From Peribacillus kribbensis DSM 17871 (GTDB lineage Bacteria > Bacillota > Bacilli > Bacillales > DSM-1321): a stretch of DNA of 64,000 nucleotides. A model generated the notes under the pieces. The model saw only the letters and a program-made list of their open reading frames with translations. It was not told the DNA's origin and did no database searches. Where the stretch lies: contig NZ_KE387244.1 in NCBI RefSeq assembly GCF_000430765.1, positions 1 to 64,000 of the forward strand, written 5' to 3'. The translations under genes were made by a program, and so were the position numbers. How positions within the stretch are numbered: position 1 is the first letter of the stretch; each line of letters begins with the position of its first letter. Below are positions 48,691 to 57,291 of this stretch, piece after piece.

Positions 48691-49053
48691 TGGTAAACAA
48701 TAAAACTGAGTTTACTGTTCATATTAAAAAATTAGATCAAATAAACTTAATCAGGTAAATCACTAAGTGGTAAACCTAATTTTTTGTCACTGTAAATAAA
48801 GGGGATTTGAGGAATTGTTTAAATGTTTTTTTATTGGTACTGCGAATTAAAAGCTCATGATGGTAAAACCTTCATGAGTTTATTTTGTATGTTCTATATC
48901 GTATTGAGATTTTTTACTTTTTTTGTTGTCTCTTTCCCAATTATTTTATTGAACATATTAAAAACTGCCCCACTATAAATGTATAAAAATTTATTGTAAT
49001 GTATTATTATAGATTATAAACGCCCCATTCCATAAGGAGGTAACAAGGGTAAC
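48691..49053. other. Intergenic region, A/T-rich, with hairpins
   Basis: No gene is supported. A hairpin with AAAAAATTAG / CTAATTTTTT arms (about 48728-48785) and a second with CTCATGA / TCATGAG arms (48854-48878, followed by a weak T-tract) are visible. Either may be a terminator for the SDR gene or, read the other way, a boundary structure of the cassette. Confidence 0.4.
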
Positions 49054-50196
49054 ATGATGAATGAACAACTAGTAAAGCGGGCCATCCAAGACCGCCGTTA
49101 TCTTCACCAGCATCCAGAGCTATCAGGGGAAGAATATAAAACGTCTGAGTTTATCCGAAAGAGGCTCGAGACGTTAGATATTGAAATAATAGATTTCCAG
49201 CCTCCGAGCATCGTAGGTTTTGTTAAAGGAACGAAGGGTGATAAAACGATTGCACTAAGAGCGGATATGGATGCTCTGCCGATCACAGAAGAAGGCGATA
49301 AGCCGTATATTTCAAAAACTCCCGGAGTATCGCATATGTGCGGACATGATGGACATGCAGCCATTCTCCTCGCGGTATCTAAATGGCTCTCAGAAAATAG
49401 ACGGGAAATTGAGCCGAATATCCTTCTGATTTTCCAATCAGCCGAGGAAATTACACCAAGCGGTGCGAACCAGCTTCTTAAACAAGGGGTTTTGGATCAT
49501 GTCGATGCCATTTTTGGACTCCACTTATGGCAGGGAATGGACAAAGGGAAGATTGGATTAAGACCCGGTCCGATGATGGCATCGGTGGAAGACTTTGAGA
49601 TCACCATTCAAGGATATGGAGGACATGGCTCCATGCCGCATGATACAGTAGATCCCATTTATATAGCGACACATGTGATTCAATCACTGCAAAGCATCAT
49701 AAGCAGGAAAGTGAATCCCATGGATCCCAGCGTGATTTCAGTAGGGAAAATTGAATCGGGATCCACGTACAATATTATTCCTGAGTCTGCAAAAATCATT
49801 GGTACAATCCGTACTTTGTCCCCAGAAGCTTTTACCATCATTAAAAGCCAGATTGTGAAACTCACAGAAGGAATTTGCAGTGCATTTGGTGCCAAAGCCA
49901 AGGTTGACTTCATCATTGGGACTCCGCCATTAGTGAATGATCCAAATGAATCCGAATTTATTGAGGCGGTTGTTAAGAATGCTTTTGGTAAAGAGGTATT
50001 TGAACTTGTTGAACCCGTAATGGTTTCTGAAGACTTTTCTTATTACTTGCGGGAAAAACCCGGGGCATTTGTCTTTGTAGGCATGAATGGAGAGAAATCC
50101 ACGTTCCCTCATCATCATCCGAAATTCGATATTGATGAGGATGTCGTTCCGTCAGCCATTGAGTTATTTATTGAGATTGTAAAAAACTATAAGTAA
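49054..50196 (+). CDS. M20 family metallo-amidohydrolase
   Basis: Peptidase M20 (AbgB/HipO-like) of 380 residues, hydrolysing N-acyl amino acids or related amides. Two-metal site residues are seen in RADMDALPI, MCGHDGHAAILL, FQSAEE and the C-terminal HHHPKFDIDED. The lid domain holds GYGGHGSMPHDTVDP. The start at 49054 is followed by a second ATG; AAGGAGG is 13 bp and AAGGG 3-6 bp upstream. A transporter gene follows after 174 bp, so import and hydrolysis of one substrate are likely linked. Confidence 0.9.
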   Translation: MMNEQLVKRAIQDRRYLHQHPELSGEEYKTSEFIRKRLETLDIEIIDFQPPSIVGFVKGTKGDKTIALRADMDALPITEEGDKPYISKTPGVSHMCGHDGHAAILLAVSKWLSENRREIEPNILLIFQSAEEITPSGANQLLKQGVLDHVDAIFGLHLWQGMDKGKIGLRPGPMMASVEDFEITIQGYGGHGSMPHDTVDPIYIATHVIQSLQSIISRKVNPMDPSVISVGKIESGSTYNIIPESAKIIGTIRTLSPEAFTIIKSQIVKLTEGICSAFGAKAKVDFIIGTPPLVNDPNESEFIEAVVKNAFGKEVFELVEPVMVSEDFSYYLREKPGAFVFVGMNGEKSTFPHHHPKFDIDEDVVPSAIELFIEIVKNYK

Positions 50197-50237
50197 GCCC
50201 GTGTATCGGATATAGGTTAGTTCATAAAAACATAAAT

Positions 50238-50267
50238 GAGATCTGTAGAATATCATCTGCGGATCTC
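50238..50267. terminator. 12-bp hairpin between the amidohydrolase and transporter genes
   Basis: GAGATCTGTAGA pairs with TCTGCGGATCTC over 12 bp (two G-U pairs) around ATATCA. No U-run follows, so it may be an attenuator or a processing site rather than a terminator. Confidence 0.4.
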
Positions 50268-50370
50268 GTAAGCAGGAAATACTGTGTTACATTTTCTTAC
50301 ATGTACCTTTCATAAGAAAGAATATTAATATAATGTACTTAATATTCAGACAAGTGGAGGGGGAAACCGA

Positions 50371-51618
50371 ATGAAAAAAACACATCCTGCATTTATTATT
50401 TTCTTATTTTTTCTAGGCTGGGTATTTATGTATGCTGACCGGAATATTCTTTCTCCTGTTATGGATCGTATTGGGGCAGAGTGGAACTTAAATAAAGCAC
50501 AGTTAGGATTAATGTCTACTGTATTCTTTGCAGCCTATGCGTTTATGCAAATCCCAACCGGGTTTTTAGCAGATAGGTTTGGACGGGTCAAGGTGCTGGT
50601 GATCGGATATTCAGTATTTGGAATTGCTACGTTCCTGACCGGGATGACCGCCACATTTATGATATTTTTGGCTGCACGTGTTGTAACGGGGCTTGGTGAA
50701 GGGACTTATTATGGATCACAATATGGAATTTCCTCTACGATTACCCCAAATAAATATCGCGGACTTGTCGCTGCCATTATTAATAGCGGCATGGCATTTG
50801 GGATTTCACTTGGATTTATTTCATCCAGTTATTTTACCTATACATTAAATAAAGGCTGGCAGTATCCGTTTTATTTATTTGCCGTACCTACCATCATCAT
50901 TGCGGTTTTAATAGCAATATTCGTCCGGGATCATAGTCATAAAGATAAAAAGCAGCGGGATAAGAATGAAAAAGTAGAAATGAAGAAATTATTTACCAAA
51001 AATCATATTTTGGTTTATATCCTTATCTTTTGTTCTCTTTATGGATTCTTCGGCATGCTGACATGGCTGCCCTATTACTTACAGACTGCTAGAGGAATAG
51101 AGGCTTCTAAAACAGGGATTGTATCCTCATTAGTCCCTTGGGCCTCCATACCAGGTGCGATTTTATTTGGCTATTTGTCAGATAGGATCAAAAGCAAAAA
51201 GCCCATCATTATTGGATTGGCGATTGCCGGAGCTATTTGTCAGTTTGCCATTCCATATACAGAAAACTATTCCTTTTTAATTGCAGGACTTATTCTTTAT
51301 GGGTTATTAGGGAAATTGGCACTGGATCCAGTTTTGATTTCTTATATGGCTGATATCACACCATCTTCTATGTATTCAAGGGTATACGGTTTCTTTAACT
51401 TCAGCGGAATGCTTTCTTCTATTTTTGCACCATATATAACGGGGTACTTTGCAGATAAAACAGGCAGTCTTGAATTCGGTTTTTATCTATCGGGAGGATT
51501 ATTAATAATCGGCGCCTTATTATTCCTGTTTACGGATTACAAAGGAAAAGCCATTTCACACGTACATTTGAATTATGCAAGTAAAGAGAAGGAATTAGGG
51601 CTTGAAAGTAATTTTTAA
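50371..51618 (+). CDS. MFS transporter, ACS (anion:cation symporter)-like
   Basis: Major facilitator of 415 residues with twelve predicted helices. The N-terminal half has YADRNILSPVMDRIGAEWNLNKAQLG and the loop motif GFLADRFGRVKVL; the second half has GYLSDRIKSKKPI. The start pattern WVFMYADRNIL resembles the anion:cation symporter group that takes up organic acids and N-acyl amino acids. GGAGGGG precedes the ATG. Its position after the M20 hydrolase suggests it imports that enzyme's substrate (inference). Confidence 0.88.
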   Translation: MKKTHPAFIIFLFFLGWVFMYADRNILSPVMDRIGAEWNLNKAQLGLMSTVFFAAYAFMQIPTGFLADRFGRVKVLVIGYSVFGIATFLTGMTATFMIFLAARVVTGLGEGTYYGSQYGISSTITPNKYRGLVAAIINSGMAFGISLGFISSSYFTYTLNKGWQYPFYLFAVPTIIIAVLIAIFVRDHSHKDKKQRDKNEKVEMKKLFTKNHILVYILIFCSLYGFFGMLTWLPYYLQTARGIEASKTGIVSSLVPWASIPGAILFGYLSDRIKSKKPIIIGLAIAGAICQFAIPYTENYSFLIAGLILYGLLGKLALDPVLISYMADITPSSMYSRVYGFFNFSGMLSSIFAPYITGYFADKTGSLEFGFYLSGGLLIIGALLFLFTDYKGKAISHVHLNYASKEKELGLESNF

Positions 51619-51647
51619 ATGTTTCCGTGTTATTCGTATAAAGAAAT

Positions 51648-51681
51648 GGCAGCCACCCTTGGAGGATGGCTGCTATTTTTG
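51648..51681 (+). terminator. Terminator of the MFS gene
   Basis: GCAGCCA pairs with TGGCTGC, with a partly paired centre, followed by TATTTTTG. Confidence 0.8.
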
Positions 51682-51933
51682 TGTCAGGCATGTGCGGGTA
51701 ATTAGGGCTGAATTTCAGTATGAGAAGTAACATCCGCTTAATCTGTTCCATACACACTTGCAATACAAGTGGATCTACCTATTAATCCATACGCAGCATG
51801 GGGAATATGCTTATTTTTTGGATGGATAGTGAGAAGGTTCAAGAATCTCCTGAGAAACAAGGGGGGAGAGAGGTACTAAAATCATATATCAGAATCACTA
51901 AAGGGGAAATAAGGTGTTATTCCCCAATAGTTT
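51682..51933. other. Intergenic region without recognisable features
   Basis: Between the MFS terminator and the end of nagR I see no reading frame with a ribosome binding site and no strong hairpin apart from the short ACTTG..CAAGT repeat near 51758-51770. Confidence 0.4.
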
Positions 51934-52656
51934 TTACCGTTTCATTTCAATCATAAATTTATAGCGGTCGGCCCGATAGGAGGATTTGACATATTCAACA
52001 GGCGTTTCGTCCTTCAGAAAGGTTTGCTGCTGGATCAGCATAATGGGAGCCCCTTTTTTTATTTTAAGGAATTTGGCTTCCACCTGATTGGCAACAGAAG
52101 ATTCGATGATTTGTGAACCATGATCAATTTGAAGGTCAAGTACTTCCTCGATATAGGAATAAACAGATTCCTTCACAATAGGTTCAGTCAGCCCTTTGAT
52201 TAGGTTCGCAGATATATAGCTTGTCTCCAGGGCCATCGGTACATCATCTGCAAGTCTTATACGCTTAATTTCATAGACAGGTGCATATTCTTGAATGGCA
52301 AGCTGAGAAGCTACCTGACTCGATGCAGGAATAATTTCAAAAGAAATCAATTGACTGCCCGGCTTCAGTCCTCTTGCCACCATATCTTCAGTAAAGCTTC
52401 TTAGCCGGTAAAGCGGCTGTTCAATTTTCCGGTCGGCCACGAAGGTTCCTTTTCCTTGAATCCGGTGTAAATAGCCCTCGTTGACGAGCTGGGTGAAAGC
52501 CTGTCTCACCGTCATCCGGCTTATTTGGAACTTTTCGGCATATTCCCTCTCTGTAGGGACCGCGTCGCCCGGCCCTAATTCACCTTTTTCTATTAAATCC
52601 TTTAGAAGCTCCTGAAGCTGATAATATATCGGGATGGGGGAATCCTTTTTAATCAT
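51934..52656 (-). CDS. nagR: GntR/HutC family regulator NagR (YvoA-like)
   Basis: Repressor of GlcNAc use, 240 residues. The N-terminal winged helix reads IPIYYQLQELLKDLIEKGEL, then TEREYAEKFQISRMTVRQAF and HRIQGKGTFVA. The UTRA effector domain follows (LRSFTEDMVARGLKPGSQ, ALETSYISANLIKGLTE) and in YvoA binds GlcN6P or GlcNAc6P. It is the last gene of nagA-nagB-nagR. Two operator-like sites in the nagA-nagE gap are its likely targets. Confidence 0.92.
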   Translation of the reverse strand: MIKKDSPIPIYYQLQELLKDLIEKGELGPGDAVPTEREYAEKFQISRMTVRQAFTQLVNEGYLHRIQGKGTFVADRKIEQPLYRLRSFTEDMVARGLKPGSQLISFEIIPASSQVASQLAIQEYAPVYEIKRIRLADDVPMALETSYISANLIKGLTEPIVKESVYSYIEEVLDLQIDHGSQIIESSVANQVEAKFLKIKKGAPIMLIQQQTFLKDETPVEYVKSSYRADRYKFMIEMKR

Positions 52657-52689
52657 ATTCCTCTATACTGCATCCTTTCTTTATAAACG

Positions 52690-52703
52690 TGTAAACCGTT
52701 TCA
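52690..52703. promoter_or_regulatory. Possible cre (CcpA) site between nagB and nagR
   Basis: TGTAAACCGTTTCA fits the catabolite-responsive element TGWNANCGNTNWCA except at one central position. It could give glucose control of nagR. Confidence 0.4.
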
Positions 52704-52736
52704 TTTATATGTAAAAGGACACAGAGAGGAAGAACC

Positions 52737-53474
52737 TCAGCTGTGCACTTTTAAATCACCAATAGCGGCCTTATCTGCAATAATTGTAACATATGGATGA
52801 TTTTTAAGCACTGATGCCGGGAAACTTTCATCTACATCTCCAGTGAAAAGCTTCTTTAATGCTTCTCTTTTTTGTTCTCCGGAAATGAGCAATAAAATTT
52901 CCCTGCTTTTCATGATGGAGCCAATTCCCATTGTGACAGCTTCAGTTGGAACCTCTTCCAGACTGTTGAAATATCTGGCATTGGCTTCTCTTGTTGAGTG
53001 GGTTAACTGAACCACATGTGTCTTAGATTCAAAGGATGTACCGGGTTCATTAAATCCGATATGACCGTTTTCGCCAATTCCAAGAATCTGCAGGTCGATT
53101 CCATTGCGTTTTTGAATCAGATTCTCGTACTGTGCACATCCATCCTGAATATTGTCCATATCTCCACGGGGAACAAAGGTATTCTCTTTCTGGATATCAA
53201 TATGATCAAAAAGATGATGATCCATATAATAGCGGTAACTATTGGGATCTGTTCCGGAAAGACCGACATATTCATCTAAATTGAATGAGGTTACCCCGCG
53301 GTAAGTAGTTCCGTTTTCACGGTGGTCAGCAACTAAGTTAGAATAAATTCCCGTAGGAGTTCCGCCTGTTGCAAGTCCAAGTTTTATATTTGGAGAAGTG
53401 CTCACTTTCTTCATGATATAATCTGCAGCAATTTTACTCATATCTTGATAATCGTTTGCTTCAATGATTTTCAT
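52737..53474 (-). CDS. nagB: Glucosamine-6-phosphate deaminase
   Basis: Converts glucosamine-6-phosphate to fructose-6-phosphate and ammonia, about 245 residues. The conserved LGLATGGTPTGIYSNL phosphate loop is near residue 38. FNLDEYVGL and QILGIGENGHIGFNEPGTSF carry the catalytic Asp/Glu/His. The ATG at 53474 overlaps the nagA stop (ATGA) and uses GGAGGAG inside the nagA end as ribosome binding site; the longer frame to 53516 is rejected. Confidence 0.96.
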   Translation of the reverse strand: MKIIEANDYQDMSKIAADYIMKKVSTSPNIKLGLATGGTPTGIYSNLVADHRENGTTYRGVTSFNLDEYVGLSGTDPNSYRYYMDHHLFDHIDIQKENTFVPRGDMDNIQDGCAQYENLIQKRNGIDLQILGIGENGHIGFNEPGTSFESKTHVVQLTHSTREANARYFNSLEEVPTEAVTMGIGSIMKSREILLLISGEQKREALKKLFTGDVDESFPASVLKNHPYVTIIADKAAIGDLKVHS

Positions 53475-54673
53475 TTGTTTTCTCCTCCATTTACATAGGC
53501 AATCTGCCCGCGGCATAAAGTCATATAAATATCATTGTTTTCGTCTAGAATCACAATATCCGCATCTTTTCCTTTAGAAATACTTCCTTTTCGGTCAAAC
53601 ACATTCAGTTGTTTGGCGGGATTTACAGCTGCCATTTCTACGGCATCTTCGATTTGGCAGCCTGTGAAAGCTGCTATGTTTTTCACTCCCTGGCCCAATT
53701 TTAAAATACTTCCTGCCAGTGTCCCGTCACTGAGAACTGCTTTTCCGCCCTCTACGGTTACATCCTGTCCGCCGAGATCGTAATGTCCATTCTTCAGGCA
53801 TTTTGCCCGCATGGAGTCGGTAATTAAGATGATTCCCTCTTTACCTTTTTGTTTATAGGCAAGCTTTATCATTTCTGGATTGACATGAACTCCGTCTGCG
53901 ATGATTTCCGCTTTCAGTTCATCCCTTAAAAGGGCAGCCCCTGCGACTCCCGGTTCACGGTGATGCAGGCCCCTCATCTGGTTATACAGATGGGTGACCT
54001 GGCTTGCTCCGGCTTCAATAGCCTCTGCCATTTCAGAGTAGGTCGCATCTGTATGGCCAATGGAAGCAATCATCCCATTTGCTTTTAGGTAGCGGACCAT
54101 TTCCAGTCCCCCTGGCTGTTCAACTGCCAGTGTGACCAGCTTGATGGTTTGCTTAGAGAGCTGTTCCCACCTTTGAAGCAGCTCCAGATCCGGATCCAGA
54201 ATATGCTGCATAGGCTGGGCACCAGCTCTTTTTTTATTTACAAATGGTCCTTCCAAATGAATCCCCAGTATTTCCGCTTTTCCAGCTGGTTGATCATTTT
54301 GAATATATTCGCCGGCATTTCGTAAGGCCATCTCAATTTGTTTTTGTTCCTGGGTAATGGTTGTGGCTAAAAAGCTCGTAGTGCCTTCACGTGGCAGCGC
54401 TTCCGCCATAGTGTGCAAAGCTTCCTTTGTAGCGTCCATGGTATCCGCACCGTTGGCTCCGTGGATATGCACATCGATGAACCCTGGAACAGCCTTATAG
54501 TTTAAAGGAATCTCCAATAATTGAAGGTCTTCTTCCTCCTGTAAAAGGCTTTCACTTGAGCCCACTTCCAAAATCGTTTGATTCTGGATTTTTATATATC
54601 CATCTTCAATCCACGTGCCGTCTGAATAGATTTGAATGCCCTTGAGCAATATAGCATTAGATTTTGATGTCAT
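53471..54673 (-). CDS. nagA: N-acetylglucosamine-6-phosphate deacetylase
   Basis: Metal-dependent deacetylase of 400 residues giving glucosamine-6-phosphate. The amidohydrolase motif VPGFIDVHIHGANGADTMD is near residue 60. ILGIHLEGPFVNKKRAGAQ contains the metal-binding Glu, with IGHTDATYSEM and ITDSMRA (catalytic Asp) further on. It is the first gene of the nagABR operon, divergent from nagE, and its promoter is overlapped by a NagR-type operator. Confidence 0.96.
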   Translation of the reverse strand: MTSKSNAILLKGIQIYSDGTWIEDGYIKIQNQTILEVGSSESLLQEEEDLQLLEIPLNYKAVPGFIDVHIHGANGADTMDATKEALHTMAEALPREGTTSFLATTITQEQKQIEMALRNAGEYIQNDQPAGKAEILGIHLEGPFVNKKRAGAQPMQHILDPDLELLQRWEQLSKQTIKLVTLAVEQPGGLEMVRYLKANGMIASIGHTDATYSEMAEAIEAGASQVTHLYNQMRGLHHREPGVAGAALLRDELKAEIIADGVHVNPEMIKLAYKQKGKEGIILITDSMRAKCLKNGHYDLGGQDVTVEGGKAVLSDGTLAGSILKLGQGVKNIAAFTGCQIEDAVEMAAVNPAKQLNVFDRKGSISKGKDADIVILDENNDIYMTLCRGQIAYVNGGENK

Positions 54674-54703
54674 GTTTTATTACTTCCTTTCTAAATCCTC
54701 GTC

Positions 54704-54733
54704 ATTTTATCATTAGATAAATATAGTTGTCTA
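54704..54733 (-). promoter_or_regulatory. nagABR promoter
   Basis: On the reverse strand TAGACA (54733-54728) and TAAAAT (54709-54704) are spaced 18 bp. The -35 lies within the operator at 54727-54740. Confidence 0.6.
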
Positions 54734-54740
54734 TACCAAT
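54727..54740 (-). promoter_or_regulatory. NagR operator (dre type) at nagA
   Basis: The reverse strand reads ATTGGTATAGACAA, close to the NagR/YvoA operators known in Bacillus nag genes. Confidence 0.7.
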
Positions 54741-54813
54741 TTTCTCTTGGAAAATTGAAAATATAATTAATTTTTAGTTATTTAAAAGAAAAAACCCCCA
54801 TATTTACGTTGAA

Positions 54814-54827
54814 ATTGGTATGGACAT
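54814..54827 (+). promoter_or_regulatory. NagR operator (dre type) at nagE
   Basis: ATTGGTATGGACAT matches the nagA operator in 12 of 14 positions and overlaps the nagE -35 in the same way. Confidence 0.65.
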
Positions 54828-54850
54828 CTATGGGAATGGGATGGTACTAT
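54821..54850 (+). promoter_or_regulatory. nagE promoter
   Basis: TGGACA (54821-54826) and TACTAT (54845-54850) are spaced 18 bp, mirroring the geometry of the divergent nagA promoter. Confidence 0.55.
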
Positions 54851-54864
54851 ATAATCTATTGATC

Positions 54865-54878
54865 GGAAAACGGTTACA
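54865..54878 (+). promoter_or_regulatory. cre (CcpA) site downstream of the nagE promoter
   Basis: GGAAAACGGTTACA fits the cre consensus at all but the first position and lies just after the expected transcription start, where CcpA would block elongation. Confidence 0.55.
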
Positions 54879-54898
54879 AGAAAGAGGGAAAATTTAGA

Positions 54899-56782
54899 AT
54901 GTTAGGATTTTTACAACGCATCGGAAAAGCATTGATGCTTCCTATCGCTGTTTTGCCGGCAGCAGGCCTGCTGCTTCGTTTTGGCCAGCCGGATTTATTG
55001 AATATCCCATTCATCGCAAACTCCGGTAATGCTATTTTTGCCAACTTAGCCTTAATATTTGCGATCGGTGTCGCGATGGGATTTGCAAAGGATAATAATG
55101 GTGCTGCAGCTTTATCAGGTGCCATCGGTTACTTAGTATTGACACAGGGTACAGCAGCCATTGATAAAAATATCAATATGGGGGTTCTGGGCGGAATTCT
55201 TACCGGGATCATTGCTGGAATATTATATAATCGTTTCCATGATATAAAATTGCCTGAATGGCTGGGTTTCTTTAGCGGAAGAAGATTTGTGCCCATTGTG
55301 ACTTCTGTTACTATGGTCATCATTGCGGGGATCGCAGGTTTTGCATGGCCTCCAATCCAGGATGCGATTAATGGCGTGGGTAATTGGATTATTGGATTAG
55401 GCGCATTCGGTGCAGGAATCTTTGGACTTTTAAACCGTTTGTTAATTCCACTGGGTCTTCACCATGTTTTAAATAGTTTATTCTGGTTCCAATTTGGAAC
55501 TTATCATGGCAAAGCCGGTGATATTGCCCGCTTCTTTGCAGGAGATCCAACTGCCGGAACTTATATGACAGGCTTCTTCCCTATCATGATGTTTGGTCTG
55601 CCAGGGGCAGCACTTGCGATCATTGCAGCGGCAAAAAAAGAAAAGAGAAAATCCATTGCAGGAATGTTTATCGGTGTAGCACTTACTTCATTCATCACCG
55701 GTATTACGGAACCTCTTGAATTTTCGTTTATGTTTATCGCTCCAGCTTTATATGGAATTCATGCAGTGTTGACGGGGCTTTCCTTTGTGATCGTAACCAT
55801 GCTGGGAATTAAAGATGGATTTACCTTCTCTGCAGGTGCGATCGACTATGTTTTAAACTTTAATATCGCTCATAAACCTTTGCTCTTACTACTCGTAGGA
55901 GTCATTTATGGAGTTATCTATTTCGTTATCTTCTATTCAGTGATTAAAGCATTCAATATTAAAACACCTGGACGTGAGGATCAGGAAGAAGAGGCAGCAG
56001 TGGAGGAAACAGCTGATACTGCAGGCTCCAATAAATATGAGACCATGGCCTATCATTTCATCCATGATATGGGCGGTAAAGAAAATCTGACGAATATCGA
56101 TAACTGTGCCACACGTCTCCGCCTGAATGTAAAAGATATGGACAAAGTGAATGATTCCGCTTTGAAATCACATGGTGCTAAAGGCGTCATGAAAATGAAC
56201 AAAACCAATCTTCAAGTTATTGTAGGAACAGAAGTTGAGTTTGTGGCAGATGCGATGAAAAGGCTGGAAACACGGCCCGACGTCATTCCTTCTATCCAGG
56301 AAGAAGCTTCACCGCTCCCGGCTATGACGGGATTAAATGAACAGGATTTTGTGATGCCGATTGAGGGTGAAATCATTCCGATCACAGAAGTGGAAGACCA
56401 AGTATTTTCACAAAAAATGATGGGAGACGGCTTCGCCATCATCCCTTCCAAGGGATCTGTAGTTTCTCCTGTTGACGGGGAAATTCTGAATGTTTTCCCG
56501 ACAAAGCATGCTATCGGAATTAAATCCAAACAAGGATATGAAATCTTGATTCATATTGGTTTAGATACGGTCAACCTTAAAGGCGAAGGATTCACGGTCT
56601 TGGTGAAAGACGGCGAAACGGTCACGAAAGGGCAGGAATTAATCCAATTTGATCTCGAAAAGATTAAAAAATCTGTCCCTTCTACTGCTACACCAGTCAT
56701 CTTTACAAACTTAACAAAGTTGGACGTGAAGAAACAAGGCTGCGTACAGCAAGGTGAAAAGGGTATTCTTACAATCGAGTAA
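54899..56782 (+). CDS. nagE: PTS N-acetylglucosamine permease, EIICBA
   Basis: Single-chain phosphotransferase permease of 627 residues that imports and phosphorylates GlcNAc. The membrane IIC domain (1-360) starts MLGFLQRIGKALMLPIAVLP and includes GITEPLEFSFMFIAP. The IIB domain has the phospho-cysteine in NIDNCATRLRL near 404. The C-terminal IIA domain has the phospho-histidine in EILIHIGLDTVNLKG near 551. GlcNAc rather than glucose specificity is inferred from the nag genes beside it and the shared operator. Confidence 0.93.
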   Translation: MLGFLQRIGKALMLPIAVLPAAGLLLRFGQPDLLNIPFIANSGNAIFANLALIFAIGVAMGFAKDNNGAAALSGAIGYLVLTQGTAAIDKNINMGVLGGILTGIIAGILYNRFHDIKLPEWLGFFSGRRFVPIVTSVTMVIIAGIAGFAWPPIQDAINGVGNWIIGLGAFGAGIFGLLNRLLIPLGLHHVLNSLFWFQFGTYHGKAGDIARFFAGDPTAGTYMTGFFPIMMFGLPGAALAIIAAAKKEKRKSIAGMFIGVALTSFITGITEPLEFSFMFIAPALYGIHAVLTGLSFVIVTMLGIKDGFTFSAGAIDYVLNFNIAHKPLLLLLVGVIYGVIYFVIFYSVIKAFNIKTPGREDQEEEAAVEETADTAGSNKYETMAYHFIHDMGGKENLTNIDNCATRLRLNVKDMDKVNDSALKSHGAKGVMKMNKTNLQVIVGTEVEFVADAMKRLETRPDVIPSIQEEASPLPAMTGLNEQDFVMPIEGEIIPITEVEDQVFSQKMMGDGFAIIPSKGSVVSPVDGEILNVFPTKHAIGIKSKQGYEILIHIGLDTVNLKGEGFTVLVKDGETVTKGQELIQFDLEKIKKSVPSTATPVIFTNLTKLDVKKQGCVQQGEKGILTIE

Positions 56783-56798
56783 GTTTTAGTTTTTAGCA

Positions 56799-56829
56799 AT
56801 GGCTCCGGTAGATCCGGGGCCATTTTTTT
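56799..56829 (+). terminator. nagE terminator
   Basis: ATGGCTCCGG pairs with CCGGGGCCAT (one G-U pair) around TAGAT and is followed by TTTTTTT. Confidence 0.93.
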
Positions 56830-56968
56830 GCAATAGGAACGAAGCCATAACACTCTAAGAATGCATGGGAACAGAGTCAGGGCTGCCCTAGAATTTTCTA
56901 ACCTATAAGAAGATTACTCGAATACTTTGGAAGCGATGCAAAGAGATTGAATGGAGTGAAGGGGAAAT

Positions 56969-57085
56969 ATGATCCATATAATGTGTACAGGTTTCCACAG
57001 GGGCTGTGATTGGGCATTAGGTAAATTCCTATGCCTTTTTTTGTTTACTGGATTTTTCCGGTGTATTTATTGGCACAACAAGTAA
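56969..57085 (+). CDS. Possible small membrane peptide, 38 residues
   Basis: AAGGGGA lies 6 bp before an ATG opening a frame that starts MIHIMCTGFHRGCDWALGKF, continues through a hydrophobic stretch (LCLFLFTGFF) and ends CIYWHNK. The rest of 56,830-57,290 holds no other candidate gene. A hairpin GGCAT..ATGCC with a T-run (57013-57042) lies inside the frame, so this could equally be a non-coding leader with a terminator. Low confidence. Confidence 0.22.
   Translation: MIHIMCTGFHRGCDWALGKFLCLFLFTGFFRCIYWHNK
57013..57042 (+). terminator. Terminator-like hairpin upstream of the lipoprotein gene
   Basis: GGCAT and AGG pair with CCT and ATGCC with one bulge, followed by TTTTTTTG. Confidence 0.5.
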
Positions 57086-57291
57086 TAAGAAGTACTCGAA
57101 TTTTAATTTATCATAAAAGGTTTATGCATTTTTCATTGTGGTAAGTGTAATAAGTATCTTTTTGGCTTCTAAGTTTGATATTCTTCCCTCAGAACCGATT
57201 ATTTTCTATTACAATATACATATATACTAAAACATTCATTGAACGAAGTGACCACTTCAACACTGAAATACTAAAGATTAGGTGGGATAAT

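Noticed and set aside
54899-56782. Glucose-specific PTS (PtsG)
   Set aside because: The operator shared with nagA and the adjacent nagA-nagB-nagR genes favour N-acetylglucosamine, though sequence alone cannot exclude dual specificity.
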